Notes under the pieces: model-generated
Databases searched by the model: none
Seen by the model: the letters and a program-made list of their open reading frames with translations, nothing else
Told to the model about the DNA's origin: nothing
Part shown: piece by piece, positions 24,044-33,500 of the stretch
Layout: each line of letters opens with the position of its first letter
How positions within the stretch are numbered: the first letter of the stretch is position 1
Origin: Acrocarpospora macrocephala
GTDB taxonomy: Bacteria > Actinomycetota > Actinomycetes > Streptosporangiales > Streptosporangiaceae
Assembly (NCBI RefSeq): GCF_009687865.1
Contig: NZ_BLAE01000034.1
Coordinates: forward strand, 1 to 64,000
Reading direction: 5' to 3'
Length of the DNA: 64,000 nucleotides
Program-made: the position numbers and the translations under genes

Positions 24044-26437
24044 ATGCGTCCCATGCCCAGGGCACTCGCGATCTTCGTAACCGCCGGTCTCGCCGTCGGC
24101 TCGATCGCCGCTCTCCCCTCCGCTCCCGCCGCCGCGGCGCCGGGAACAGTAGTAATCAGCCAGGTGTACGGAGGGGGCGGCAACTCCGGCGCCCCCCTCT
24201 CCAACGACTACGTCGAAGTCTTCAACCGCAGCGGCGCCCCCGTCTCGCTGGCCGGCTGGTCGGTGCAGTACACCAGCGCCACCGGAACCGGAAACTTCGG
24301 CTCCAACAAGACCAACCTCACCGGCACCGTCGCCCCTGGCCAGTACCACCTGATCCAGCTCCAGGCGGGCACCACCCCCAGCGGCTCGCTGCCAACACCC
24401 GACGACATCGGCACCATCAACATGAGCGGCACCGCGGGCAAGGTGGCGCTGGTCCACTCCACCGACGGCCTGGCCTGCAACGGCTCCACCGTCGTCTGCA
24501 CCCCGGAGCAGCTCGCGCTCGTCGCCGACCTGGTCGGTTTCGGCACGGCGAACTTCTTCGAAGGCAGTGCCGCCGCGCCCACGCTCAGCAACACCACCGC
24601 CGCGTTCCGCAAGAGCGCCGGCTGCGCCGACACCGACGACAACGCCGCCGACTTCGAGGCCGGAGCCCCCGCCCCGCGCAACAGCGCGACCGCCGCGGCT
24701 CCCTGCGGCGGCGTCGAGCCGTCGCCGTCGCCCAGCCCGAGCGCGAGCCCCACCGTCGAGCCGAGCCCGTCGCCCTCGGCGAGCCCGAGCCCGAGTCCTA
24801 CGCCGCCCGCCACGTGCGACACCCCCATCACCCACCGGATCGCGCAGGTGCAGGGCAGCGGCGACGCCAGCCCGATCGCGGGCCAGGACGTCCGGGTCGA
24901 GGGCATCGTCACCGGCACCTTCCAGGGGACCGGCCGGTTCGGCGGCTTCTACATCCAGGACCCCAAGCCGGACAACAACGTGGCGACTTCCGAGGGCCTG
25001 TTCGTGTTCTCGTCCACGCCCGTGACCGTCGGCAGCCGCGTGCTCGTCTCCGGCAAGGTGATCGAGTTCAACGGCCTCACCGAGATCTCCCCGGCCACCG
25101 TCGTCAACATCTGCGGTTCCGCCACGATCAAGCCCATCGAGCTGGAGCTGCCGCTCAAGGCGGGCACCACCTTCGAGCGGTACGAGAACATGCTCGTCAC
25201 CTTCGACGACAAGATGGCCGCCTCGGAGATCTACAACCTCGGCCGATTCGGTGAGATCACCATCTCGGCGAACGAGCGGCTGTGGCAGCCGACCGACCGC
25301 ACCGGCGTGGACACCGAAAAGGACGCCCGGCGCACGATCCTGCTCGACGACGGTTCCAACGTGCAGAACCCGCCGCTCCTGCCGTACCACAGTGAGGGGT
25401 TGACCACCGTCCGGCTCGGCGACGAGGTGAAGAAGCTGACCGGTGTGATCACCTACGGCTTCAACCTCTACCGGGTGCAGCCGACCCAGCCGGTCGTCTT
25501 CCGGGCGAAGAACCCGCGCCCCGCCGAGCCCGAGCGCGTCGGCGGGAACGTCCGCGTGGCCAGCCTCAACACGCTCAACTGGTTCACCACGCTCGGCTCC
25601 CGGGGCGCGACCACCGCCATCGAGCGCGACCGCCAGCTCGCGAAGCTGGTCGCCAACATCCTCAGCCTCGACCCTGACGTGGCCGGCCTGATGGAGGTCG
25701 AGCGCAACAACGACGTGGCGCTCAACACCCTGGTCGCCGCGCTGAACGCCAAGGCGGGCGCGGGCACGTACAAGGGGATCACCCACCCCAACCCGGGCAC
25801 CGACCTCATCCAGACCGCGCTGATCTACAAGCCCGCCAAGGTCACCCCGGTCGGCGCGGCGCAGTCCTCGGCCGACCCGATCTTCAACCGGCCCCCGCTG
25901 GTCCAGACCTTCCGCAAGGCGGACGGCAAGGGCGACACTTTCACGATCCTGGTCAACCACTTCAAGTCCAAGGGCTGCACCGACGTGGACGGCCCCGCCA
26001 CCGGCCCCGACGCCGACCAGGGCGACGGCCAGAGCTGCTACAACGCCAAGCGCGTCAAGCAGGCCACCGCCCTGCTGGCCCTGATCGACAGCCTCAACCT
26101 GCCGAACGTGCTCGTCGCCGGCGACATCAACGCCTACGGCGAGGAAGACCCCATCCACGCCTTCGAGGACTTCGGGCTGACCAGCCTGAGCAAGAGGTAC
26201 ATCCCGAAGGATGACCGCTACAGCTACGTCTTCGACGGCCTGTCCGGCGAGCTCGACCACCTCCTGGTCGACAAGGACCTGCGCAAGCTGGTGACCGGCG
26301 CCACCATCTGGCACATCAACTCCGATGAGGGCCGGTTCATGGACTACAACACCGAATTCAACCCGCCATACCTGTACGCCCCTGACGCCTACCGCTCCTC
26401 CGACCACGACCCGCTCCTGGTCGGGCTCAAGCTCTAA
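24044..26437 (+). CDS. Secreted ExeM/NucH-type nuclease with lamin-tail domain
   Basis: About 797 residues from ATG 24044 (MRPMPRALAIFVTAGLAVGS), a signal peptide cleaved near PAAAA. Domains in order: a lamin-tail domain (about 35-190; VVISQVYGGGGNSGAPLSND, YVEVFNRSG), a Pro/Ser linker (SPSPSPSASP), an OB-like ExeM region (about 265-490; ITHRIAQVQGSGDASPIAGQ), then an endonuclease/exonuclease/phosphatase domain (about 505-795) with RVASLNTLNWF, DPDVAGLMEVERN, VNHFKSKG, VAGDINAYGEEDP and a final SSDHDPLLVGL. Family members degrade extracellular DNA for nutrient use or matrix turnover. An in-frame ATG at 24005 would add residues before the signal peptide and is less likely. Confidence 0.9.
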   Translation: MRPMPRALAIFVTAGLAVGSIAALPSAPAAAAPGTVVISQVYGGGGNSGAPLSNDYVEVFNRSGAPVSLAGWSVQYTSATGTGNFGSNKTNLTGTVAPGQYHLIQLQAGTTPSGSLPTPDDIGTINMSGTAGKVALVHSTDGLACNGSTVVCTPEQLALVADLVGFGTANFFEGSAAAPTLSNTTAAFRKSAGCADTDDNAADFEAGAPAPRNSATAAAPCGGVEPSPSPSPSASPTVEPSPSPSASPSPSPTPPATCDTPITHRIAQVQGSGDASPIAGQDVRVEGIVTGTFQGTGRFGGFYIQDPKPDNNVATSEGLFVFSSTPVTVGSRVLVSGKVIEFNGLTEISPATVVNICGSATIKPIELELPLKAGTTFERYENMLVTFDDKMAASEIYNLGRFGEITISANERLWQPTDRTGVDTEKDARRTILLDDGSNVQNPPLLPYHSEGLTTVRLGDEVKKLTGVITYGFNLYRVQPTQPVVFRAKNPRPAEPERVGGNVRVASLNTLNWFTTLGSRGATTAIERDRQLAKLVANILSLDPDVAGLMEVERNNDVALNTLVAALNAKAGAGTYKGITHPNPGTDLIQTALIYKPAKVTPVGAAQSSADPIFNRPPLVQTFRKADGKGDTFTILVNHFKSKGCTDVDGPATGPDADQGDGQSCYNAKRVKQATALLALIDSLNLPNVLVAGDINAYGEEDPIHAFEDFGLTSLSKRYIPKDDRYSYVFDGLSGELDHLLVDKDLRKLVTGATIWHINSDEGRFMDYNTEFNPPYLYAPDAYRSSDHDPLLVGLKL

Positions 26438-26465
26438 CGGAGCATTCCTCCCCCTGCGGGACCTG

Positions 26466-26495
26466 CGGGCCGTGACAGCACTCTGTCACGGCCCG
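26466..26495. terminator. Strong terminator after the secreted nuclease
   Basis: CGGGCCGTGACAG and its exact complement flank a 4-nt loop, followed by CTTTGTT. It lies between convergent stops at 26437 and 26505 and can serve both strands. Confidence 0.85.
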
Positions 26496-26504
26496 CTTTG
26501 TTCG

Positions 26505-29225
26505 CTACTGCACTGACTTCTTCTTCCTGAGTCGTTTCCGCGGGGGCGAACCGTTCCCAGTCGTCCGTGTCGGGGTGTCGTCGCCCCCTTGGTCGCCGCC
26601 GTCTCGCGTGCTGGTGGGCCTGACGGGCGCGGGAGTTCTGGGGGCGATCGATCGTGGCGTGGTTTGTGTCGTCCCCAAGCCTGGCAGGCCGGTACGACCG
26701 GTCAGTGATGTCTCCTGTGACCTCACCACCGGAGACGTGAGGCGTGTAGATGTAATGCGCGTGGATGTGCCTACGGGCGAGGTGATTCGCGTAGACGTTC
26801 CGGTGGACGGGGTAATCGCCAGGGACGTCGGTACCGGAGGGGTGGCCAGGGTGGGGCCGCGCGGGGGACCCAGCTCGCCGCGCTCCAGCCGGGCTTCGGC
26901 TTCGGTCAGAGACACGTCGCTGTCCAGATATGCCTGGTACGACTCGTATTCGTCGAGAGCTCGGATCAACTCGTCGTCATCCTCGTCCAAATCCTGCCAG
27001 ACAGGTGACAACGGCGGGTCGGACGGTTCTTCCTGGCTCGACGCGTAACCGGTTGGATCGGCGGAGCGGGTCTTGCCCTGGGCCTCGAGCCCGGAGAAGG
27101 CGATTCCCCCGGCGAGCGCGCCCCGCCCGCCCATCGACTTCAGCGCCTTCCGTCCCGCCAACGGCAGATCGTCGCCCATCATTCTTCGCAGCACGTCCTC
27201 GTCACGGAGCACGGCCGGCGGGGGCCATGGGTAAATCTTCATGTGCGTGGCCAGGGTCCGCTGAAAGACGTCGGGATAGACGTCGTTCAGGACCAGGAAA
27301 CATTTGAGGCAGCAGGCCCTGCCGACGCCCAGCTTGTAGCTCCCCGGAGCTTCGCGGGCGACCGCCAGCGCCTGCATTTCCGCGTGCACTTCCTGTTCGG
27401 TGCCGTTCTTCGCCTTCGGCAGCGATCCGTTGTACGCGACCACCCGGATACGGCCCTCGGTCTGTTCCAGCGTCCGGAGGTACGCGATGGCCTTCCGGAT
27501 CCGGATCTCGGCGCGCGTCCTCGATTCGAGGAGCTGGGGTTTCGACGTCGTCGGCTCGCGCGCGGCGATGGTGTCCAGCAGCGCCCGTACCTCGTCTTCG
27601 GCCTTCTGACCGACCGCCCGGGAGGCGCGCAGCAACGCTTCCAGGTCACGCCCCAGGTCCTGGTCCGGCCGGTTGGCGAAGACGCCGATCTCGCGCCCGC
27701 GGTGCAGCAGCGAGACGCACACCCGGTCCCCTCGGAGTGTGGTGAGCACGTCGGCTACTCGGTCGAGCGCGCGCTCGTCCTTGAGCGTCGGATCGCTGCC
27801 CAACTGCGCCATCCAAGCCGCATGCGACCCGTGCTGCCTCAGCAGCTGACGCTTCAGGGTGTCAAGGAGTGCCGTCATGGTGTCCTTGGCGGCACTCTGC
27901 GCTTTCCCGTACTCGGAGTATCCCAGGCCCTCCATCGATGCCATCTCGACGGAACCCGTATTGTTCGGCAGCCACTGCGCGTCGTGTAACGCCGCGAGTT
28001 TGGCGTCGAAAGCCTCCTGCACGCCGATTCTGCCGGTCCACGACCGTAACCGGCTGAGCATCAGGTCCGTTCCACCGGGCTCCCTGCTCGTCGTCCAATA
28101 AAGTTCAGCCAGTATCTCCGCCCGGCTGGTCGCCGCCACGTTCAGCGTTTTTCCCAGCGCCTTCCACAGGGTTTCGGACTTCTCGAGGTGCTGCGCGACC
28201 GAGAGCGGTGCGCTGGGAACGACTCTGCGGGCCTGCGCCAGCCAGTAACTCGCCACCTTGCCGTCGTCGGAGTAGGGGTTGTTGAGCCCATTCAGCAGGC
28301 GCTCGGTCAGGGTGGAGTTCTCCTCGGTGAACTCCACGAAATCCTGAAAATTCGCAAATGGCCCGTGTTCTTGGAGAGCCCGGTACGGCGGCGTGAAAAC
28401 CGGATCGTCCACGGGCGCGGAGCCGGAATCCCGGTCCTCAGCCGGATCCACATCGAGGAGGTCGGTGGTTGCGAAGCTTGTGGTGATCGTGGTGGTAACG
28501 GGGACGTCGGTCGTGGTGGACGTCCGGGGAACTGGCTCGTCGTCGTCGGACGAGTCATCGATGACGATGACCTGCCTGGCCTTTGGAGCGCGCGTAGGGC
28601 TGTGGATCTTCGTCGTGGTGACAGGCGTGCGGGTGGAAGCCGTCGGGACGGAGAGAGTCCGGGTGGTCGGCTTTGGGACGAGCGAGGGCACCGGGAGCTG
28701 GGTCTCCGGGACGACGTCGACCATCTCTTCGACGTCACGTGCGCCCCGGACGCTCGAAAGCCGCCTTGGCGGTGAATCCGGAACGCTGAACGTGGAGATG
28801 GGCCTGGACCTGGTCTCGCTCCGCGGCGGAGAGTCCGGGACGAAGAAGGGAAACCCCAGCGAAGGCGAGGAAACCGGAGTTCTGCCCGTGGTGGAGGTGC
28901 GGCGCTCGCTCACCACGGGCGGGAGGGAGGTCCTGGTAGACCTCTCCTCCGTCGTGGTGCGGACTGTCGAGGAGCGAACCAACTGCAGCTTGGGCCGAGT
29001 CGGACCTAGCCGCCGCGGCTCTTCAGGAAATTCCTCGATCTGAGCGACAAGAGCAGGATCCTGAGCAAAAACAAGCCCGGACTTCGACTTCGCCTGCCGC
29101 TTACGAGTCCGTGAAGGCTGATTAGATTTCCTCTTGGCCTTCTTCGTCGACTGGGTAGCCTGCTCCGGAAGTACAAATTTCCACGGCGTAGTCACATCTG
29201 CCCCCGTTCGCTCAGCCCGCCACAC
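26505..29225 (-). CDS. Large deaminase-motif protein, polymorphic-toxin-like
   Basis: 906 residues (GTG 29225; GTG 29195 behind GGGGG is an alternative). Residues 1-280 are low-complexity, rich in Thr/Ser/Pro/Arg, with an acidic patch IDDSSDDDEP. A helical region (about 290-600) follows. At about 614 comes EQEVHAEMQALAVA and at about 637 GRACCLKCFLVL, the HAE plus CxxC zinc signature of the cytidine-deaminase-like fold. An acidic, Thr-rich and finally basic tail (RKRLRKKK) closes the protein. HAE/CxxC domains are widespread toxin heads and base editors in bacterial conflict systems. No signal peptide, secretion tag or clear immunity gene is visible, so the target and delivery are unknown. Confidence 0.65.
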   Translation of the reverse strand: MWRAERTGADVTTPWKFVLPEQATQSTKKAKRKSNQPSRTRKRQAKSKSGLVFAQDPALVAQIEEFPEEPRRLGPTRPKLQLVRSSTVRTTTEERSTRTSLPPVVSERRTSTTGRTPVSSPSLGFPFFVPDSPPRSETRSRPISTFSVPDSPPRRLSSVRGARDVEEMVDVVPETQLPVPSLVPKPTTRTLSVPTASTRTPVTTTKIHSPTRAPKARQVIVIDDSSDDDEPVPRTSTTTDVPVTTTITTSFATTDLLDVDPAEDRDSGSAPVDDPVFTPPYRALQEHGPFANFQDFVEFTEENSTLTERLLNGLNNPYSDDGKVASYWLAQARRVVPSAPLSVAQHLEKSETLWKALGKTLNVAATSRAEILAELYWTTSREPGGTDLMLSRLRSWTGRIGVQEAFDAKLAALHDAQWLPNNTGSVEMASMEGLGYSEYGKAQSAAKDTMTALLDTLKRQLLRQHGSHAAWMAQLGSDPTLKDERALDRVADVLTTLRGDRVCVSLLHRGREIGVFANRPDQDLGRDLEALLRASRAVGQKAEDEVRALLDTIAAREPTTSKPQLLESRTRAEIRIRKAIAYLRTLEQTEGRIRVVAYNGSLPKAKNGTEQEVHAEMQALAVAREAPGSYKLGVGRACCLKCFLVLNDVYPDVFQRTLATHMKIYPWPPPAVLRDEDVLRRMMGDDLPLAGRKALKSMGGRGALAGGIAFSGLEAQGKTRSADPTGYASSQEEPSDPPLSPVWQDLDEDDDELIRALDEYESYQAYLDSDVSLTEAEARLERGELGPPRGPTLATPPVPTSLAITPSTGTSTRITSPVGTSTRITSTRLTSPVVRSQETSLTGRTGLPGLGTTQTTPRSIAPRTPAPVRPTSTRDGGDQGGDDTPTRTTGNGSPPRKRLRKKKSVQ

Positions 29226-29692
29226 ATCCTCCCCACCCAGTCACGACCACGGACCTACTGCCATGGTGACAAAAGGGTCCTATGTGAACGCGGCCAGGTA
29301 TATGGCGTACTCACCAGGCCGCAGGGCCCCGCGCGAACCGACGGTCCTGCGAATGTCGTCAACCATGTACGCGGATTCTGGGCGCTGGCCAGCAAGGAGG
29401 GCCGCGCAAGAACGATGTGCGGCTGAACGAGCAGCTAGGCCTCCACGCCAACGACCGCTGCTGTAGGCGCGGGCCAGGCTGCTGCGCCTCGAAGGCGACG
29501 CGGGGGAGCGGCTGCGCACCGCCGAGAGGCCAGTGACGCAGCAGGAGTACATGGACGACCTGATCGCCAAGCCAAGGCGCGCACAACGGCGACCAGCAGG
29601 TGCTGGAGCCATCCACCAAGTTGTGATCGCCGCGAGTCGGGTCGACTGGCGACGGACAGTTACGCTAACCGTAGGCTGACAAGGGGGATGGC
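29226..29692. other. Intergenic stretch with decayed coding traces
   Basis: No intact gene. On the plus strand fragments such as ARLLRLEGDAGERLRTAERP and TQQEYMDDLIAK (about 29465-29575) look like coding sequence but are broken by stops and have no start. I cannot name the source. The last 50 nt hold the promoter and ribosome site (AAGGGGG) of the ATPase gene. Confidence 0.4.
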
Positions 29693-30958
29693 GTGCTGCT
29701 CCGGTTCCGTGCGGCGAACGTTCGATCGCTGCGCGATGAGCAAGAGTTGGCTTTCGTCGTCCCTGAAGACAAGCCGAGTCTCACAGCGCGTGCGGTGAGC
29801 CTGGGGGGAGATCGGTCGACATGGGTCTTCTCGCTGATCGGCATCTTCGGTGCCAACGCGTCTGGTAAGTCGAATGTGCTGGCCGCCCTGACTGATATGC
29901 GAGCGGCGGTTCTCAACTCCTACGCCAGCTGGGCGTCTTTCGACGGTATCCCTCGACAATCCTTCCGCTTGGACCCAAAGGGCGAGGATGACCCGAGCTT
30001 CTTCGAAGTGGACTTCGTGATCGATGAGGTTCGCTGGACTTACGGATTCGAGCTTGGCCCTACGCGTGTCGTGGCGGAATGGATTCACAGCTACCCTCGT
30101 GGTCACCGTCAGGTGTGGATGGATCGCGACACCTCGCGAGCAGAGGTGTATGAGTGGCCGGGCAACCGGGTGAAGGACCGAGCTCAGCTGGTGCGGCGCA
30201 CTCGGCCTAATGCGCTGCTCCTGTCGACAGCGGGCACGGACAACCATCCTCAACTGTCAGCACTTTTTCATTGGTTCCGTCGTAATCTGCTGCTCATCAA
30301 TCCAGAAGATGAGCGGGAGGCTCGCGAGGCGTTCACCACGGCTGCGCTGTCGGGCCAGGAGGCGCAGCGGATCAAGGATCTCCTGAGGGTCGCGGATTTG
30401 GGAATCACCGACGCGAAGGTCACCCGGGAAGGGAAGAATCGACCCGCGCCTGTGTTGTTCCACCAGTCCGCTGCCGGAGAAGTTCCGTTCGAGTGGCGGT
30501 ATGAGTCGCTGGGGACTCGCTCGTGGTATGCGCTACTGGGTCCGTTGCTCTTGGTGCTCGATGAGGGAACCGTACTTCTGGTCGATGAACTGGATGCCAG
30601 CCTGCACCCGCGATTCGCCGCTGAGGTGGTCAGGCTCTTTCAGGATCCGCAGGCCAATCCCAGAGGTGCGCAGCTCATCTTCACCTCGCACGATCCTTCG
30701 GTTCTCACTACTTCGAGTGGGGAGCGTCCGATGGAGCCGGGACAGGTGTGGTTGACGGAGAAGGACAAGGATGGCGCTACTGCGCTGTACCCATTGACGG
30801 CTGCTTCGCCGACAGAGAATGAGGACTTGATGAAGTCCTATCTGGCTGGGGCGTTCGGCGGAGTCCCATTGATCTTGGAGGGTCAGATCGCCCGTCGATT
30901 GATCAGTACAGACGAGCGGCTGAAGGGGGCCCGGCGGAGGAGAGCGGATGGCGCGTAA
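29693..30958 (+). CDS. RloA-like AAA ATPase of an RloAB/AbiL-type defence pair
   Basis: 421 residues from GTG 29693. It begins MLLRFRAANVRSLRDEQELA, the SMC/OLD-like ABC ATPase entry found in RloA and AbiLi. Walker A is GIFGANASGKSNVL (about 49-62), followed by a long insert. The signature/Walker B region is YESLGTRSWYALLG, then GTVLLVDELDASLHPRF (about 290-306), with IFTSHDPSVL after it. It overlaps the downstream RloB-like gene by 11 nt, so the two are coupled. Such pairs abort phage infection or target foreign nucleic acid; the mechanism for this subtype is not settled to my knowledge. Confidence 0.85.
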   Translation: MLLRFRAANVRSLRDEQELAFVVPEDKPSLTARAVSLGGDRSTWVFSLIGIFGANASGKSNVLAALTDMRAAVLNSYASWASFDGIPRQSFRLDPKGEDDPSFFEVDFVIDEVRWTYGFELGPTRVVAEWIHSYPRGHRQVWMDRDTSRAEVYEWPGNRVKDRAQLVRRTRPNALLLSTAGTDNHPQLSALFHWFRRNLLLINPEDEREAREAFTTAALSGQEAQRIKDLLRVADLGITDAKVTREGKNRPAPVLFHQSAAGEVPFEWRYESLGTRSWYALLGPLLLVLDEGTVLLVDELDASLHPRFAAEVVRLFQDPQANPRGAQLIFTSHDPSVLTTSSGERPMEPGQVWLTEKDKDGATALYPLTAASPTENEDLMKSYLAGAFGGVPLILEGQIARRLISTDERLKGARRRRADGA

Positions 30959-31622
30959 GAAGGGCAAGGAAGAGCTGGGCCCTTCGAAGAGGCAGCGTGC
31001 CCGTCGGCGCCGCCTCGTGTATGTCTACTCGGAGGGACAGGTCACCGAGCCGACGTACATTGAGATCGTCCGTGCTCAGGGGGTTAACGCGGACCCGACG
31101 ATCGCGGTGGAGGTCAGGATCGCGAATGCCACCGTGTCGGGATCCTGGCGTAAGCCGATCAAGTTGGTCGAGGCGGCGGCACGCCTCATGCGCGAGCAGA
31201 TTCGGGAGGCGAAGCAGGGCGGGCTGCCGGAGGAATTCTGGCCGCAGGTCTGGTGCCTGTTCGACCGAGACGATCACGAGCAGGTCGACGAAGCCTTCAA
31301 GCTGGCCCGCGAGGCGGATGTCCGTGTCGCGTTCTCGCATCCGTGCTTCGAGGTTTGGCGACTGCTGCACTTCAACTCGGTGTCCGGAACTTTTAGTGGG
31401 GTTTGCGGCCTCGTGACCGATCGGCTGCCCTTCGCCAAGGCCGTCGAGAACGTCAAACTCGTGCTTCCAGAACAGATCCCGGTCGGTAGCTTCGGCGAGG
31501 CGAAGAAGCGCGCCGAGCGGATGAACGCGGCACATGGGGATCATGTCCCCTGGTCGCGGCGAGATCCGTACACCGATGTCCACACTTTCGTTGAGCAGGG
31601 CCTCGGGATTCGTTCCTACTGA
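30948..31622 (+). CDS. RloB-like protein, partner of the AAA ATPase
   Basis: 224 residues. The basic N-terminus (MARKKGKEELGPSKRQRARR) leads into YVYSEGQVTEPTYIEIV, WCLFDRDDHEQVDEAF and VAFSHPCFEVWRLLHF. These three blocks (EGxxTExxY, FDxDxH, SxPCFExWxLxH) define the RloB family (PF13707), whose fold is TOPRIM-like and presumably nucleolytic. It starts inside the RloA-like gene and is translated after it. Together with the ATPase it makes a two-gene defence module resembling AbiL (AbiLi/AbiLii). Confidence 0.88.
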   Translation: MARKKGKEELGPSKRQRARRRRLVYVYSEGQVTEPTYIEIVRAQGVNADPTIAVEVRIANATVSGSWRKPIKLVEAAARLMREQIREAKQGGLPEEFWPQVWCLFDRDDHEQVDEAFKLAREADVRVAFSHPCFEVWRLLHFNSVSGTFSGVCGLVTDRLPFAKAVENVKLVLPEQIPVGSFGEAKKRAERMNAAHGDHVPWSRRDPYTDVHTFVEQGLGIRSY

Positions 31623-31696
31623 ACTGGATCATTAGTGTCCTGGCTAGACGACCGGGCGGCTGCTGCCGCCTACCCGGGTGGGTGTGACCCACTACG

Positions 31697-33298
31697 ATGA
31701 CGCGGGTGCCTGAGAGTCTCCTCCCGAAGGCGTGTCGCTTTCCGGCGTTCGCCGTTGTGCAGGACCTTGCCGTCTGGGTGGGGACCGGACGAGCCGTTAC
31801 CTCCGGCGGTGCGTTGAAACCCGCGCTGGTTCCCGAGGCCGCCAGGGCTCTGCGGGTGCCGTGCCCGGCCAAGGTGCGGCGGCTGAGCGATGTCGCCGTG
31901 GTCCATCAGGCGTGGGTCGGCGCGCTGGCGATGGGGTTCATCGAGATCTCCGGTAGTCGTGCCGTACAGGCGGAGGCGGCGGCCGAGCCGACCGCGCGGC
32001 AATGGTTCGCGGCCGTGGAGCAAGTGCTGGCGGCTCGGGTGACCGATCCGTGCGGGGCTGATCCGCGAATCTGCTGCCAGGTGACGCTGACGATCCTGGC
32101 GGAGAAGGCACCGCTGCCGGGGGAGGCGTTGTCGCAGGCGGTCGCAGAAGAGATGCGGCGCCGTGGCGACTGGGACTGGCGGGCACCGATCCTGGCCGAT
32201 GCGGCCATGGAGCATCCTGTTGACTGGATCGTCGCGATCCTGCGAGATTTCGGCGCGCTCGATTCGCGTATGGGCGTGACGGCACTGGGCGAGTACGCGC
32301 GCGGTGAGTTCGGTCGTCGAGTCCCACCGCCGATTACTTCGGACCTGTCAGCTGCGGCGGTGTTGCGTCTGCTGGCGGACCTGCCCGAGGAGGAGATCTG
32401 GGAGCCTGTCTGGCGCTGGCGGCTGCCCGCCGACCGCGATTCCACGCGTGATCCTCTGCGCGAACTGCTGCAGGCAGCTGCGGATGCAACTGCCGCAGCG
32501 CGGATCAGCGCGATCGAGGTGATCGGAGAACGCGGCGAGTATGCCGTGCCGCTGTGGCGGGAGGTGCGCCTTCACCCCATGCTGGGCGCACATGCCCGGA
32601 GCGCGCTGGCTGACCTGGACCACGGGCCTGACCCGTCGAGGGAGGACGTGCTCTGGGTCGCCGTCGATTGTGCCTTGGCCGCGCTGGACCGCTATGGCGT
32701 CAGCGACGCCTTATATGTCCTGTTGGACGCGATCGGCGATGACATCCGTGAGTCCGTGCGGGACAGCGGTCATCCCGAAGCTGCCAGGTTGCTGGAGGCG
32801 TTGCCGCTCACCCCGCCACCAATCCCGGCCTATCAGATGAAAATCTCGCTGTACGGCGGGCTGTGGCGGCGGGTCATGGTGCCGGAGAATCTCTCACTTG
32901 GCGATCTGCACGAGGTGATCCAGGTCCTGTTCGGTTGGGGTGATGATCACTTGCATGTGTTCGAGACCGTCAGCCGCCGCTACGCCGACCCCTTCCACAG
33001 CTTGGACGAGTGCGGCGACGAGTACGGCTACCGGCTCAACCGAGCCCTTCCCGCGCCTCGGTCGAAGATCTCCTACACCTACGACCTCGGAGACTGTTGG
33101 CGGCACGAGATCATGCTGGAGAAGGTACACAGCGACGGCATCGCTCGCCCGGTATGCGTGGGCGGGCGCGGCGACAACCCGATTGAGGACTACAACCCCG
33201 ACTATCCCGAAGACCCTGTCCCGTTCGACCAGAAGGCCGTCAACGAGAAGCTGGCGGCCCATTTCGCTCAGGTCGAAGGCGCGAGCGACCTCAGCTGA
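31697..33298 (+). CDS. pRiA4b ORF-3-like domain protein
   Basis: 533 residues from ATG 31697. The C-terminal 160 residues match the pRiA4b ORF-3 family (PF07929): YQMKISLYGGLWRRVMVPEN, HEVIQVLFGWGDDHLHVFE, SKISYTYDLGDCWRHEIMLE, ARPVCVGGRGDNPIEDYNPD. The N-terminal 370 residues are helical and unlike anything I recognise, though such long N-terminal parts are common on actinobacterial members. The family is found on plasmids and islands and has no established function. It follows the defence pair by 75 nt on the same strand. Confidence 0.85.
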   Translation: MTRVPESLLPKACRFPAFAVVQDLAVWVGTGRAVTSGGALKPALVPEAARALRVPCPAKVRRLSDVAVVHQAWVGALAMGFIEISGSRAVQAEAAAEPTARQWFAAVEQVLAARVTDPCGADPRICCQVTLTILAEKAPLPGEALSQAVAEEMRRRGDWDWRAPILADAAMEHPVDWIVAILRDFGALDSRMGVTALGEYARGEFGRRVPPPITSDLSAAAVLRLLADLPEEEIWEPVWRWRLPADRDSTRDPLRELLQAAADATAAARISAIEVIGERGEYAVPLWREVRLHPMLGAHARSALADLDHGPDPSREDVLWVAVDCALAALDRYGVSDALYVLLDAIGDDIRESVRDSGHPEAARLLEALPLTPPPIPAYQMKISLYGGLWRRVMVPENLSLGDLHEVIQVLFGWGDDHLHVFETVSRRYADPFHSLDECGDEYGYRLNRALPAPRSKISYTYDLGDCWRHEIMLEKVHSDGIARPVCVGGRGDNPIEDYNPDYPEDPVPFDQKAVNEKLAAHFAQVEGASDLS

Positions 33299-33305
33299 GG
33301 TCGCT
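33284..33305 (+). terminator. Perfect palindrome across the stop codon
   Basis: AGCGACCTCAG is followed immediately by its complement CTGAGGTCGCT, 22 bp in all, with the TGA stop of the pRiA4b ORF-3 gene inside it. It probably folds as a terminator or messenger-end hairpin. Confidence 0.55.
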
Positions 33306-33318
33306 ACACCGACTTCGT

Positions 33319-33441
33319 TCAGCCGCCGTCGATGACCAGGTCTATGCCGGTGATGTAGGAAGCGTCGTCGGACACCAGGAACGCGATGGCCGAGGCGACC
33401 TCGGTGGCCTGGCCGGGGCGGCCGAGGCTGATTCTGCGTTC
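33319..33441 (-). pseudogene. C-terminal tail of a short-chain dehydrogenase
   Basis: Forty codons on the minus strand read RISLGRPGQATEVASA, then IAFLVSDDASYITGIDLVID, GG and a stop. This is the unmistakable C-terminal end of classical SDR enzymes (GRPxExxxAxxFLxSDxASYITGxxxxxDGG). Nothing upstream continues it, so the rest of the gene has been deleted. Confidence 0.8.
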
Positions 33442-33500
33442 CGAGCTACGTAGGGTGGCGGGGCGAACCATGGGGCAATGGCGGATTACCTACTGCATTC

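Noticed and set aside
24017-26407. A 796-codon minus-strand frame opposite the secreted nuclease
   Set aside because: Antisense shadow; the plus strand has signal peptide and all catalytic motifs.
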